Shown: one piece after another, positions 36,885-45,333 of the stretch | Layout: each line of letters begins with the position of its first letter | Position numbering within the stretch: position 1 is the first letter of the stretch | Source: an uncultured Anderseniella sp. | GTDB taxonomy: Bacteria; Pseudomonadota; Alphaproteobacteria; Rhizobiales; Aestuariivirgaceae | NCBI GenBank assembly: GCA_947488295.1 | Contig: CANKYU010000002.1 | Coordinates: 310,001-374,000 of the forward strand | DNA length: 64,000 nt | Direction of reading: 5' to 3' | Position numbers and translations under genes: made by a program | Notes under the pieces: model-generated | What the model saw: only the letters and a program-made list of their open reading frames with translations | What the model was told of the DNA's origin: nothing | Database searches by the model: none

Positions 36885-38896
36885 CCACGATCATCAACCA
36901 GTTCCCGCGCCAGGTGCGCGAAATCGAAAACCAGTGGATCGTCCTGTCCGATGGCACAAGGCTGGCGGCACGCATCTGGCTGCCCGCAGACGCTGAAGAA
37001 AACCCGGTTCCCGCCATTCTGGAGTATCTGCCTTATCGCAAGCGCGACGGCACCGTGGCGCGGGATCATCTGACCCATCCCTATTTTGCCGGTCACGGCT
37101 ATGCCTGTGTGCGTGTCGATATGCGCGGCTGTGGCGAGTCCGACGGTGTGCTGGAAGACGAGTACAGCCAGCGCGAACTGGATGACGGCGTCGAGGTTAT
37201 CAGCTGGCTTGCCGATCAGGGCTGGTGCACCGGCAAGGTCGGCATGATGGGTATCTCGTGGGGCGGCTTCAACTCGCTGCAGATCGCGGCCATGCGGCCT
37301 GAACCGCTGAAGGCGATCGTCACGCTGTGTTCCACCGATGACCGGTATGCGGATGACATTCACTTCAAGGGCGGCTGCCTGATCAATGAAAACCTCGGCT
37401 GGGGCGCCACCATGCTGTCCTACTCGTCACGCCCGCCGGACCCGGTGCTGGTCGGAGACGGCTGGTTCGATACCTGGATGCAGCGACTCGATAACGAGCC
37501 ATTCCTGGCTGCACGGTGGTTGCGCCACCAACACCGTGACGACTATTGGAAGCATGGCTCGATATGCGAGGAGTATGGCGACATTGAAGCCGCGGTCCTG
37601 GCTGTCGGCGGCTGGAACGATGCCTACTCGAACGCGATATTCAGGATGCTGGCGCACCTGAAGGTGCCGGTGAAAGGCATCATCGGGCCCTGGGCCCACA
37701 AATATCCGCACTTTGCCGTTCCCGGCCCGCGCATCGGCTTCCTTCAGGAAGCCCTGAGATGGTGGGATTTCTGGTTGAAGGGCGAGGCAACGGGCGTGCT
37801 GCGTGATCCGGCCGTGCGCGCCTATGTCATGGCCTCAACACCGCCGGCAGCCCTGCCGCCCCACATACCCGGCAAATGGATATCGGAAGCAAACTGGCCC
37901 GGCCAGACCAGCCAGCCGAACCGGCTGTATCTGACCCCTGACGGACTGCGCGAGGCCCCTGGTGGGGAGCTGACACTCAGCCTCAGCTCGCCACAGACAA
38001 CCGGACGCGACGGCGGCGAGTTCTGCGTCATCTGGCTGGGACCGGAGTTTGCCGGTGACCAGGCCCGTGACGACAACGGTTCGCTGGTGTTTGACACGCC
38101 CGTTCTGGGCGCTGACATGGACCTGGTTGGCGCGGCAGAACTGGAGCTGGAATTTTCCAGCGACAAGCCCGTTGCCCTGTTGGCCGTGCGGTTGAGTGAT
38201 GTGCGCCCGGATGGCAGTGTCCTGCGCATCAGCTATGGACTGCTGAACCTGACCCACATTGTCAGTCACGAGCATCCTGAGCCGCTGGAACCGGGTGAAC
38301 GGTACTTCTGCCGTATCAAACTGGATGACGTGGCCCGAACCTTGCCGGCGGGTCACAAGCTGCGGCTGTCGATATCGACCAGCTACTGGCCGATGATGTG
38401 GCCGGCGCCCGAACCGGTTACGCTGGACGTACATACCGCCAGGTCCTGGCTGACGGTGCCGGTTCGCACGCCCGTGCCGGGTGAAGTCGCGCCGGTGTTT
38501 CCAGAACCGGTTTCCGCACCACCTGCCGACCTTACCGAACTGCGCGCACCGTCAAGTTTGCGCGAACAGGCAGAGGATGAAGCAACCGGCGAGGTGACCA
38601 TTTCAATCGTGGATGATTTTGGCCTGTACCGGCATGATGACCACGGTCTCATTACCGGCGCAGTGGGCCGGGAAACCCACAGCATTCATCCCGATGATGC
38701 GCTTTCCGCCCGCATGACCACCCACTGGACACAGGAACTGCAGCGTGACGATATTGTGCTGCGCACCGAGACCTGGTCGACGATGCGATCGTCATCCAGG
38801 CACTTTCACCTGACTGCCCGCATTGAAGCCTGGCACAATGAAAAGCTGGTGTTCGAACGTGATTTCAGCGAAGACATCGAACGCGATCTCAATTAA
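36881..38896 (+). CDS. CocE/NonD-family hydrolase (X-Pro dipeptidyl-peptidase S15-like)
   Basis: A 671-residue serine hydrolase. The N-terminal alpha/beta core has VDMRGCGESDG, the nucleophile elbow MGISWGGFNSLQ, and later GPWAHKYPHFA with the catalytic His. The C-terminal jelly-roll domain contains YFCRIKLDDVARTLPAGHKLRLSIS, as in cocaine esterase and glutaryl acylases. The ATG at 36881 overlaps the previous stop codon. Function could be ester or amide hydrolysis; the pair with the upstream esterase suggests one catabolic task. Confidence 0.9.
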   Translation: MTTIINQFPRQVREIENQWIVLSDGTRLAARIWLPADAEENPVPAILEYLPYRKRDGTVARDHLTHPYFAGHGYACVRVDMRGCGESDGVLEDEYSQRELDDGVEVISWLADQGWCTGKVGMMGISWGGFNSLQIAAMRPEPLKAIVTLCSTDDRYADDIHFKGGCLINENLGWGATMLSYSSRPPDPVLVGDGWFDTWMQRLDNEPFLAARWLRHQHRDDYWKHGSICEEYGDIEAAVLAVGGWNDAYSNAIFRMLAHLKVPVKGIIGPWAHKYPHFAVPGPRIGFLQEALRWWDFWLKGEATGVLRDPAVRAYVMASTPPAALPPHIPGKWISEANWPGQTSQPNRLYLTPDGLREAPGGELTLSLSSPQTTGRDGGEFCVIWLGPEFAGDQARDDNGSLVFDTPVLGADMDLVGAAELELEFSSDKPVALLAVRLSDVRPDGSVLRISYGLLNLTHIVSHEHPEPLEPGERYFCRIKLDDVARTLPAGHKLRLSISTSYWPMMWPAPEPVTLDVHTARSWLTVPVRTPVPGEVAPVFPEPVSAPPADLTELRAPSSLREQAEDEATGEVTISIVDDFGLYRHDDHGLITGAVGRETHSIHPDDALSARMTTHWTQELQRDDIVLRTETWSTMRSSSRHFHLTARIEAWHNEKLVFERDFSEDIERDLN

Positions 38897-38924
38897 CGCA
38901 ACGTTATGCCCGCCCATCAGGACT

Positions 38925-39644
38925 TTACTTCGACTGGGCTTCATCAATGATGGCATTGAGCCGGTCCGGTTCGACCAGCACCAGGCCACCGCGGGTTTTC
39001 TCGATGATGGACTTGCGAGACAGCGTGGCCAGCTCACGCGTAACCACTTCGCGCTGGGTGGAAATCCTGTCGGCCAATTCACGCTGCAGCGGTGGTGGCG
39101 ATACGATACGTTGCTTTTCATTGCCCATGCGCGGACGTGACAATCGCAAGAGTTCCGCACACAGGCGCTGCTTTGCCGTAAGGAACGCATACTCGCCGAG
39201 CCGCTGGTTCAGGGTGCGCACGCGATCCGCCAGCATTTTCATCACCGACAGGCCGACGGACGGTATGGTAGTGCAGGCATCGCGGAACACTGCATCCGGC
39301 ATCACGCAGATGCGGGTTTTTTCAAGCGCCGTCACATTGGCCGAACGCGGCAGCCCGTCAATCGCCGCCATCTCGCCGAAGTACCGGCCGCCCTGCATGT
39401 CGTCGAGTATGACTTCGCGTCCCGAGGCCGTGCGCAGCAATATGCGCACCCGGCCATCGACGACGAACAGCACTTCGGCGGTTTCGTCTTCATAGTCGAT
39501 GATGAGTTCGTTCTCGGCAACCGAGCGCCAGACGCAATGCACCGACAACCGGCGGGCGTCGCCATCTCCAAGTGCCGTAAACAACGGTATTTCCCTGATC
39601 TCATCCACGGCGGCGATGATGTGCCGCAATGAGTTTTTTTTCAA
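38925..39644 (-). CDS. Crp/Fnr-family transcriptional regulator
   Basis: A 239-residue regulator with a cyclic-nucleotide-binding beta roll (DGRVRILLRTASGREVILDDMQGGRYFGEMAAIDGLPRSANV is the phosphate-binding-cassette region, here given as its key part GEMAAIDGLPRSA) and a C-terminal helix-turn-helix ISTQREVVTRELATLSR. There is no N-terminal cysteine cluster, so it is not an oxygen-sensing FNR. The PBC has the arginine and serine expected for cNMP binding. An inverted repeat TTTTAC-N5-GTAAAA lies 23 bases upstream of its start and could be its own operator. Confidence 0.9.
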   Translation of the reverse strand: MKKNSLRHIIAAVDEIREIPLFTALGDGDARRLSVHCVWRSVAENELIIDYEDETAEVLFVVDGRVRILLRTASGREVILDDMQGGRYFGEMAAIDGLPRSANVTALEKTRICVMPDAVFRDACTTIPSVGLSVMKMLADRVRTLNQRLGEYAFLTAKQRLCAELLRLSRPRMGNEKQRIVSPPPLQRELADRISTQREVVTRELATLSRKSIIEKTRGGLVLVEPDRLNAIIDEAQSK

Positions 39645-39666
39645 CCATAATACCGAAGGAAGTAAT

Positions 39667-39683
39667 TTTTACCTTGCGTAAAA
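39667..39683. promoter_or_regulatory. Inverted repeat upstream of the Crp/Fnr gene
   Basis: TTTTAC-CTTGC-GTAAAA is a perfect 6-5-6 inverted repeat in the divergent gap between the Crp/Fnr regulator and a small membrane-protein gene. Its place fits an autoregulatory operator, but it is not a standard CRP or FNR site. Confidence 0.4.
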
Positions 39684-39786
39684 CCGTAATCGCGCGAGAT
39701 GTGCACATTCTCACATAACAAAAACGTGAGCGACACTAGGCTACCAGTCAACAAAAAGACACTGACGAACATGGAGGTGATTTGAC

Positions 39787-40041
39787 ATGACGCTTTTTGC
39801 ACATAACCAAATTATACCCCTGTCGCTGATCATCGGCCTGTCTGTAATCGCGATGATCTGGGCGACGAATGCCTCCCTCAACAAACAGCTCGTTCTTGTT
39901 TCGAATGCGGTGTCTACAATACCGCATCAACAAGTGGAAAATGTCGAAAAAAACAATTGTTACAGATACTTGCGGACAGCACGACACGCGGGCTCCAGTT
40001 ATTGGTGGCAGAAGTATAAGAGCTGCATTGCAGCGCTTTAG
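39787..40041 (+). CDS. Small single-pass membrane protein, unknown
   Basis: An 84-residue protein with one hydrophobic segment (about residues 9-27) and a polar C-terminal half ending SSYWWQKYKSCIAAL. I do not recognise the family. Its reality is supported by an almost ideal ribosome-binding site, GGAGGTGAT at 39773-39781, a few bases before the ATG. It is divergent from the Crp/Fnr regulator, which may control it. Confidence 0.7.
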   Translation: MTLFAHNQIIPLSLIIGLSVIAMIWATNASLNKQLVLVSNAVSTIPHQQVENVEKNNCYRYLRTARHAGSSYWWQKYKSCIAAL

Positions 40042-40156
40042 CTGAAGCAACCAATTCGGGATGCAGGGTTCCACCCCCGGGCCCTGCATCCCACAAGCTG
40101 TTGTGACGCAGCTTGCGAGCAGGCAATCTCCCATACCTCTTGCCAGCATCACGCTT

Positions 40157-40795
40157 TCAGGCATTCGCACTGATAAAATCGGCAACGGCCTTCGCAGCTG
40201 CACCCCGGTTTTCCTCAACCGTACGGCCGGACCTCTTCGGCGGCGCCAGATCGTGATTGCCGAATGCGGACCAGAAAACCTGCATGTTTTCCGGCAAGTT
40301 ATAGCCTGACACATCATCCTTGTTGCCGAACGGGTCGCGCTCGCCCTGCACGATCAGTGCCGGACGCTTGATCTCCGGCAGGTGCTGGGTTCTCAGGCTG
40401 TCGGGCTTGCCGGGCGGGTGAAACGGGTAACCCAGACACACCAGTCCGGCGATATCAGTGCCACTTTGCGGGTCGGCGGCAATCATGCTGGCCACCCGGC
40501 CGCCCATGGATTTGCCACCGATGAACACCGCAGTGTCCGGAAACCGCGAGATGACCCGCCGGAATTCCTCGATCAGGCCAGGCATGCGAGGTGGCGGACG
40601 TCTTTTGCCGTCTGCCCTGCGAGCCTGCATGTAGGCGAACTCGAATCTCACAACCTGAATACCAAAACCAGCCAGCAGGCCTGCCATGTCGGTCATGAAG
40701 TCTGAGTCCATTGGCGCACCGGCGCCATGGGCCAGCAGCAAAACCGGACCATCTGCCGGGCCATCATGCAGTAAAGGTGCAGGTGCGGACGTCAT
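40157..40795 (-). CDS. Alpha/beta hydrolase of the KANL3/Tex30-like (dienelactone-hydrolase-like) family
   Basis: A 212-residue hydrolase. It begins with LLAHGAGAPMDSDFM, the usual HGAGA loop of this family, and has the nucleophile elbow IGGKSMGGRVASM and a late FGNHDL histidine. The family is annotated as alpha/beta fold hydrolases of unknown substrate. It lies 31 bases downstream of a solute-binding-protein gene on the same strand. Confidence 0.85.
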   Translation of the reverse strand: MTSAPAPLLHDGPADGPVLLLAHGAGAPMDSDFMTDMAGLLAGFGIQVVRFEFAYMQARRADGKRRPPPRMPGLIEEFRRVISRFPDTAVFIGGKSMGGRVASMIAADPQSGTDIAGLVCLGYPFHPPGKPDSLRTQHLPEIKRPALIVQGERDPFGNKDDVSGYNLPENMQVFWSAFGNHDLAPPKRSGRTVEENRGAAAKAVADFISANA

Positions 40796-40826
40796 GATAC
40801 CTCACCCATCGACGGGGCCCATAAGA

Positions 40827-41702
40827 TCAGTATGGAGATTGCGGGAAAAAGCGATTGTAGATCAGGGCGAACCGTCCGGATGTCTGCAAGCGATCAAGAC
40901 CATAATCCAGCACTTTGCGCAGGTCATTGTCCTCGCGGCGAACCACCATGGATAACGGTTTGGAAAATCGTGACGGATCCAGGTATCCACGCCCGACAAA
41001 GTGACAGCATTGCCTGGAAATCGTGCCCTGCAACCAGAACATCAGGCGAAACGCATCATCGAACACAATATCAACCTTGCCGGTGCGGGCGGCTTCGTAA
41101 AGCGCTTCATGATTTGAGTACGTAACCAGCAATGAACGGTTGAAGTACTGTTTGATGAAGCTGGCGTGGGTTGTGCCCGCACGAACTCCGATGCGTTTGC
41201 CGGCCAGAGTGCGAACATCGGTCTTTCTGATCGGGCTGGAGGTTCGGGCTGCAAACCGGCCGAACGGACGCAGAAACGGGCGGGTAAACTCCAGTTTCTC
41301 AAAATCCAGCTCGTCGCGCCCTTTCATGTAGACCGCGACATCGGCCTCATTGGCGGTCAGCGCACCTTCCATGTTGACCGTGTCATGGATCACGAATTCG
41401 CATTTTATTTTCAGGTCGGCACACATGGCGTCGACGGACAGGGGCAGAAACCCGGTCAGGGCGCCGGCAGTGTCCCTGAAGGCAAACGGCGGAAACTGCG
41501 TATCCACGGCAAACCGGACACGCCGGACCTTGCGCAGGCTGGTGGTCACATCGCCTTTCGCGACCTGCCGGAACATGGGCAGTTCATCCGCCGCCAATAC
41601 CGGCGCAACGCCACCCGAAAAACCGATCAGGGCAGCAAAAACGGCGATTTTAAAGAATGAGAGCCACCCGCGTTGACGGATGCGCTGTGCAACAGTGTTC
41701 AT
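40827..41702 (-). CDS. Periplasmic solute-binding protein, amino-acid (SBP_bac_3) type
   Basis: A 291-residue protein with a signal peptide (hydrophobic stretch about residues 15-38, APVLAADE cleavage region). The core has RFAVDTQFPPFAFRDTAGALTGF and LAGKRIGVRAGTTHASFI, as in polar amino-acid binding proteins. No permease or ATPase is nearby, so it may be an orphan transporter component or a periplasmic sensor; similar orphans occur in alphaproteobacteria. Confidence 0.87.
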   Translation of the reverse strand: MNTVAQRIRQRGWLSFFKIAVFAALIGFSGGVAPVLAADELPMFRQVAKGDVTTSLRKVRRVRFAVDTQFPPFAFRDTAGALTGFLPLSVDAMCADLKIKCEFVIHDTVNMEGALTANEADVAVYMKGRDELDFEKLEFTRPFLRPFGRFAARTSSPIRKTDVRTLAGKRIGVRAGTTHASFIKQYFNRSLLVTYSNHEALYEAARTGKVDIVFDDAFRLMFWLQGTISRQCCHFVGRGYLDPSRFSKPLSMVVRREDNDLRKVLDYGLDRLQTSGRFALIYNRFFPQSPY

Positions 41703-41877
41703 TCCGGCCTCGGCTCAAACCACATCATATATGCCACGCAAATCGACAGAGTGCGGACACGGTTTAGCAGTAGCGAATTTGCACCCGCATATAAAGACCT
41801 GACGGGCTGTAATCGGGGCTAAACTGGAAAAAGTAATGATCCTGATGAACTGCCACACAAAATGCCTGTACGATACC

Positions 41878-41951
41878 TGGAGCGGGTGAAGGGAATCGAA
41901 CCCTCGTCTTGAGCTTGGGAAGCTCCTGCTCTGCCATTGAGCTACACCCGC
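41878..41951 (-). tRNA. tRNA-Gly (anticodon CCC)
   Basis: A complete cloverleaf on the minus strand. The acceptor GCGGGTG pairs with CACCCGC, the discriminator is T, and CCA is encoded. The D-arm has TAGCTCAATGGCAGAGC, the anticodon loop is TTCCCAA, and the T arm is CGAGGGTTCGATTCCCT. The top pair of the anticodon stem is a G-A mismatch, as in many tRNA-Gly(CCC). Confidence 0.96.
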
Positions 41952-42080
41952 AACACGCCTCACGAGTAAACGCCATTCATTGCGCAACCTGTCAACCAGG
42001 ATCACGCCATGCTGACAATTATGTCATCACGTGGATTTCATGGTAGTCTGAGAGCCTTGATAACGCTAGTTTCCCCGCTC

Positions 42081-43079
42081 ATGAATGAAATTTCCAATCC
42101 ACTTGTCGCCGAGTTCGAGCCCATCGACCCGGCGAAGTTCAAGAACCCGGACTTAACCGCCCTGGGCGAAGTGCGTGCCAGTGTCAGCCTGAGTGCGCTG
42201 GAAACACTGTGGATCAACACCGGCACGCTGTGCAACATCACCTGTGCCAACTGTTATATCGAATCGTCACCGACCAACGACCGGCTGGAATATTTCAGGC
42301 TGGATGATGCTGTGTCGCTGTTTGACGAGATTGCAGAACTGAAGCTGGGCACCCGGGAAATCGCCTTTACCGGCGGCGAACCGTTCATGAACCCGGACAT
42401 GCCGGCCATGATGGAGGCAGCCCTTGCCCGCGGCCATGACGTTTTAGTGCTGACCAATGCCATGCAGCCCATGCAGCGGCTGAAGATCAAGACCGGGCTG
42501 GTTGACCTGAACGAACGCTATCCGGGCCGCATAATCCTGCGTGTCAGCCTGGATCATTACGGCAAGGCGCTGCATGAGGCCGAGCGCGGACCGAAAACCT
42601 GGGACAAGGCGGTCGCCGGCATGGACTGGCTCAACGCTCAGGGCTTCAAGATCGCCATTGCCGGACGCACCTGCTGGGGCGAGACCGACGACATCTCCCG
42701 CACCGGCTACCGCGACCTGATCGCCGTGCGCGGCTGGCGCATTGATCCGGCTGACCGGGGCCAGCTCGTGCTGTTTCCGGAAATGAACGAAAAAGCAGAT
42801 GTGCCCGAGATCACCACCGCGTGCTGGGACATTCTGAGCAAACGCCCGGACGAGCAGATGTGCGCGACAAGCCGCATGGCGGTAAGGCGCAAGGGCGCTG
42901 ATGCACCTGCAGTACTGCCGTGCACCCTGTTGCCCTATGACGGCGACTTCGAAATGGGCCCCGACCTCGCCTCATCGCTCAAGGCCGACGGCGGCAATTT
43001 TGCCGAAGGTGCTGTAAAACTGAACCACCCGCACTGTTCGAAATTCTGCGTGCTGGGCGGAGCCAGTTGCTCGGCATAG
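42081..43079 (+). CDS. Radical SAM protein of unknown function
   Basis: A 332-residue radical SAM enzyme with the CxxxCxxC cluster motif CNITCANC at C51, C55 and C58. The segment IAFTGGEPFMNPDM binds SAM. The C-terminal 60 residues hold further cysteines (AVLPCTLLPY and HCSKFCVLGGASC), suggesting an auxiliary Fe-S cluster as in SPASM/twitch proteins. I could not assign a substrate. The ATG at 42081 is chosen because conservation starts there; the frame is open to 42009, adjacent to tRNA-Gly. Confidence 0.85.
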   Translation: MNEISNPLVAEFEPIDPAKFKNPDLTALGEVRASVSLSALETLWINTGTLCNITCANCYIESSPTNDRLEYFRLDDAVSLFDEIAELKLGTREIAFTGGEPFMNPDMPAMMEAALARGHDVLVLTNAMQPMQRLKIKTGLVDLNERYPGRIILRVSLDHYGKALHEAERGPKTWDKAVAGMDWLNAQGFKIAIAGRTCWGETDDISRTGYRDLIAVRGWRIDPADRGQLVLFPEMNEKADVPEITTACWDILSKRPDEQMCATSRMAVRRKGADAPAVLPCTLLPYDGDFEMGPDLASSLKADGGNFAEGAVKLNHPHCSKFCVLGGASCSA

Positions 43080-43109
43080 GTTGTTTTGGTTTAAGTTGGG
43101 ATTGTTTAG

Positions 43110-43290
43110 TTTATTCCGCTCACGCAAGCAGGCTTCGCCTGTGCTCCGCTAGGGCGGGCCTGACCGGCCCGAGGCCCGTCGGGCCTAGTTGGGGTTTGTT
43201 TCGCTCACGCAAGCAGCCTCCGGCTGCGCTCCGCGGGGGCGCACTTCGTGCGGCGGCCGGTCGGCCTTGCCTCGGCACTAACGTGCCTCG
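43110..43290. repeat. Mosaic hairpin repeat related to the 20.1-20.7 kb array
   Basis: Two forward copies of the CGCTCACGCAAGCAGC module (from about 43116 and 43201) alternate with the GGCCCGTCGGGCC palindrome, GCACTTCGTGC, and a GGCCTTGCCTCGGCACTAACGTGC arm. All these pieces also occur, in other order and orientation, in the array after lepA. No gene is supported here. Confidence 0.8.
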
Positions 43291-43310
43291 GGAGGGAGTC
43301 TATCACTACC

Positions 43311-43394
43311 GTCATCCCCATGAAAACGGGGATCCAGTGACAGTAAGGGCAATGTATGCTGTGAAGTGTAGATTCCCGCTTTCGCGGGAATGAC
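43311..43394. repeat. Dispersed GTCAT...ATGAC intergenic repeat (copy 1)
   Basis: The element begins GTCATCCCC and ends GGGAATGAC, so its ends are inverted. Each end carries a small hairpin (CCCCATGAAAACGGGG; TTCCCGCTTTCGCGGGAA). The organisation matches the element at 49474-49592 although the inner sequences differ. Such elements are common between genes in alphaproteobacteria. Confidence 0.7.
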
Positions 43395-43502
43395 GAAAAA
43401 ACAACGTTTGTTCAGGCACGGAGAACGGCCCGACCGCAGGCAAGACAAGCTGTTCGACCAGAATGAAAAACTTAACCCGGGGCCATTATCCCCCGACCAT
43501 GT

Positions 43503-44732
43503 TCACATCCTGACGTTTACGGTTACCCTGCCAGTCCAGATGCCATCAATCTGGCCTTCATCATCGTCGGCTGAGAATGTGCCCGTTTCACCATAGTACA
43601 GGGTTTCAGCACCTACTGACACGCGTTCATCCAAAGCGAATTCCAGGCCGCCACCGACAACATATGTCGGCTCCAGGAAATTATCCTTGACTGTCGGTAT
43701 GGAAGAACTGGCCCCCGCGCCGCCGACAAAGCCCACTCCGGCGGTGCCGTATACCAGTATCTGATTCAGATCGACACCCAACCTGCCTCTAACAGAAGCC
43801 AGGTAGTCTACTTCGGCAAATGCGTAATCCCATTCACCGACTTCCATCCCGGTGGCACTTGCATCTGCCTCCAGACCCCAGACTATGTCGCCGTTTTGCC
43901 AGTTGTATCCGATCTGCAGGCCGCCGACAAAATTTCCAAGATTGTGCGGGCCGCCTGTTTGACCTGAGCTGTCAAAAGAGAAGTCCTGAACGCTGCCATA
44001 ACCGAGATGGCCACCGACATAGAGCCCTTGCCAACGGTTGCCGTCTGGTCCACCTGCAGGAGATATATTGGCGCCACGAGACGATGATCCCGCATCGTTC
44101 ATCGCAATGTTCAAGAATACACGGCCAGAATAAATACCTTCAACCCGGCCCTCATCGTCATGACCGTTAAAGGTTCCCGTTTCACCGAAATACAAAAATT
44201 CACCGCCGAGGGACACCCGGTCATCAAGTGCAAACTCGGCCCCACCGCCGGCAACCCAGACGGGCTCCGCGAACCTGTCCCTGACATTTGGGGCAGTACT
44301 GCTCGCTGCGTCACCCGTCACCAGGCCGACGCCAGCTGTTCCGTACACCATAATATCGCCGAGACTGATCCCCAAACGTCCTCTGAGGGTTCCAAGGAAA
44401 TTCACCTCTGCCTGGATGTAGTCGTTATTGCCGCCTTCAAGCCCCACTGCGCTGCCATCAACCTGGACGCCCCATACAATGTCGCCATCCTGCCAATTGT
44501 AGCCTGCCTGCAAACCTCCTAGGAGATTGCCGTCATTGCGTGCATTTTCATCACCATCAGTTGAGTCAAAAAAGTAGCTGTCAGCCTTGGCGTAGCCGAG
44601 ATGCCCGCCGATGTAGAACCCCTGCCAGCGAGCACCAGGTTCTTCAACGAACAAATCAGCCGCTGATGCCGGGCCGCATAGAACCAAGCCTAATGCCGCT
44701 GCAGAAACGCCCGCGCGCAAACGTCCAAACAT
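43503..44732 (-). CDS. Outer-membrane beta-barrel protein with two tandem barrel domains
   Basis: A 409-residue exported protein with a signal peptide ending GPASAADL. Two similar domains of about 190 residues follow: each begins RWQGFYIGGHLGY / RWQGLYVGGHLGY, continues LQAGYNWQDGDIVWG / LQIGYNWQNGDIVWG, RGRLGISLGDIMVYGTAGVG / RGRLGVDLNQILVYGTAGVG, EFALDDRVSLGGEFLYFGETGTF / EFALDERVSVGAETLYYGETGTF, and ends in a short strand. Single-domain relatives are OmpA/Omp25-Omp31-like eight-stranded porin-family barrels. The protein ends in methionine after alternating hydrophobic residues, not the usual Phe. About 570 bases upstream hold no gene I can support. Confidence 0.85.
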   Translation of the reverse strand: MFGRLRAGVSAAALGLVLCGPASAADLFVEEPGARWQGFYIGGHLGYAKADSYFFDSTDGDENARNDGNLLGGLQAGYNWQDGDIVWGVQVDGSAVGLEGGNNDYIQAEVNFLGTLRGRLGISLGDIMVYGTAGVGLVTGDAASSTAPNVRDRFAEPVWVAGGGAEFALDDRVSLGGEFLYFGETGTFNGHDDEGRVEGIYSGRVFLNIAMNDAGSSSRGANISPAGGPDGNRWQGLYVGGHLGYGSVQDFSFDSSGQTGGPHNLGNFVGGLQIGYNWQNGDIVWGLEADASATGMEVGEWDYAFAEVDYLASVRGRLGVDLNQILVYGTAGVGFVGGAGASSSIPTVKDNFLEPTYVVGGGLEFALDERVSVGAETLYYGETGTFSADDDEGQIDGIWTGRVTVNVRM

Positions 44733-45333
44733 CGAATACCCCTCTGTAAACCCCTAATGCTCCACAACCCAGCCTGCGGATTGCTTCGTCCAAATTTTGG
44801 CTTGCGGTCGATACCATGAACCCGCCACTATTCAAACACTTTTCAAACCAGATCATGGCTACGTTCACGAATATGCAGCAGACAGTGGAGAAACACCGAT
44901 GTCAGGACCCGTTCAGGGTGGCTTGCAATATATTGGTTGCGGGCGTCGGCAGTCCGGGCAGGTCTTGCGCTGGAGATTTTTTTATTTTCGTCTATAGATC
45001 AGTGGTTTAGGTGGAAAATCCGCCACGGTCTTCGCCTAACCTTGCCGAATGAGATGCGCGAAAATGCCATCCGCGACCCTGCCGGAAACAGGCCAAACGC
45101 CCAACAAATCGACTAGTGTGACCCAAGAGACACACTTTTACAAAGTTTATGCACAGCCCGCAATTTGGGCAAGCGGCCTAAAGATGTGCCATTAGAAGGG
45201 TTTGCCGTTACTGAAAATTTCGCGTAATGATTCGGGTTTCAGACACTAATTTTCATCTCCAGGTCAGGCCGGAAACTGGGTTGGCAACAACGGGAAATCG
45301 ACGTTGGTACGAATGCGTGAAAAGGGCAAACCC
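44733..45333. other. Gene-free stretch, nothing clear
   Basis: About 600 bases between the divergent barrel-protein and TPR-sulfotransferase genes. I find no conserved coding frame, tRNA or clear repeat. A weak inverted repeat (AGTGTG...CACACT near 45115-45137) is the only structure noted. The promoters of both genes must lie here. Confidence 0.5.
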
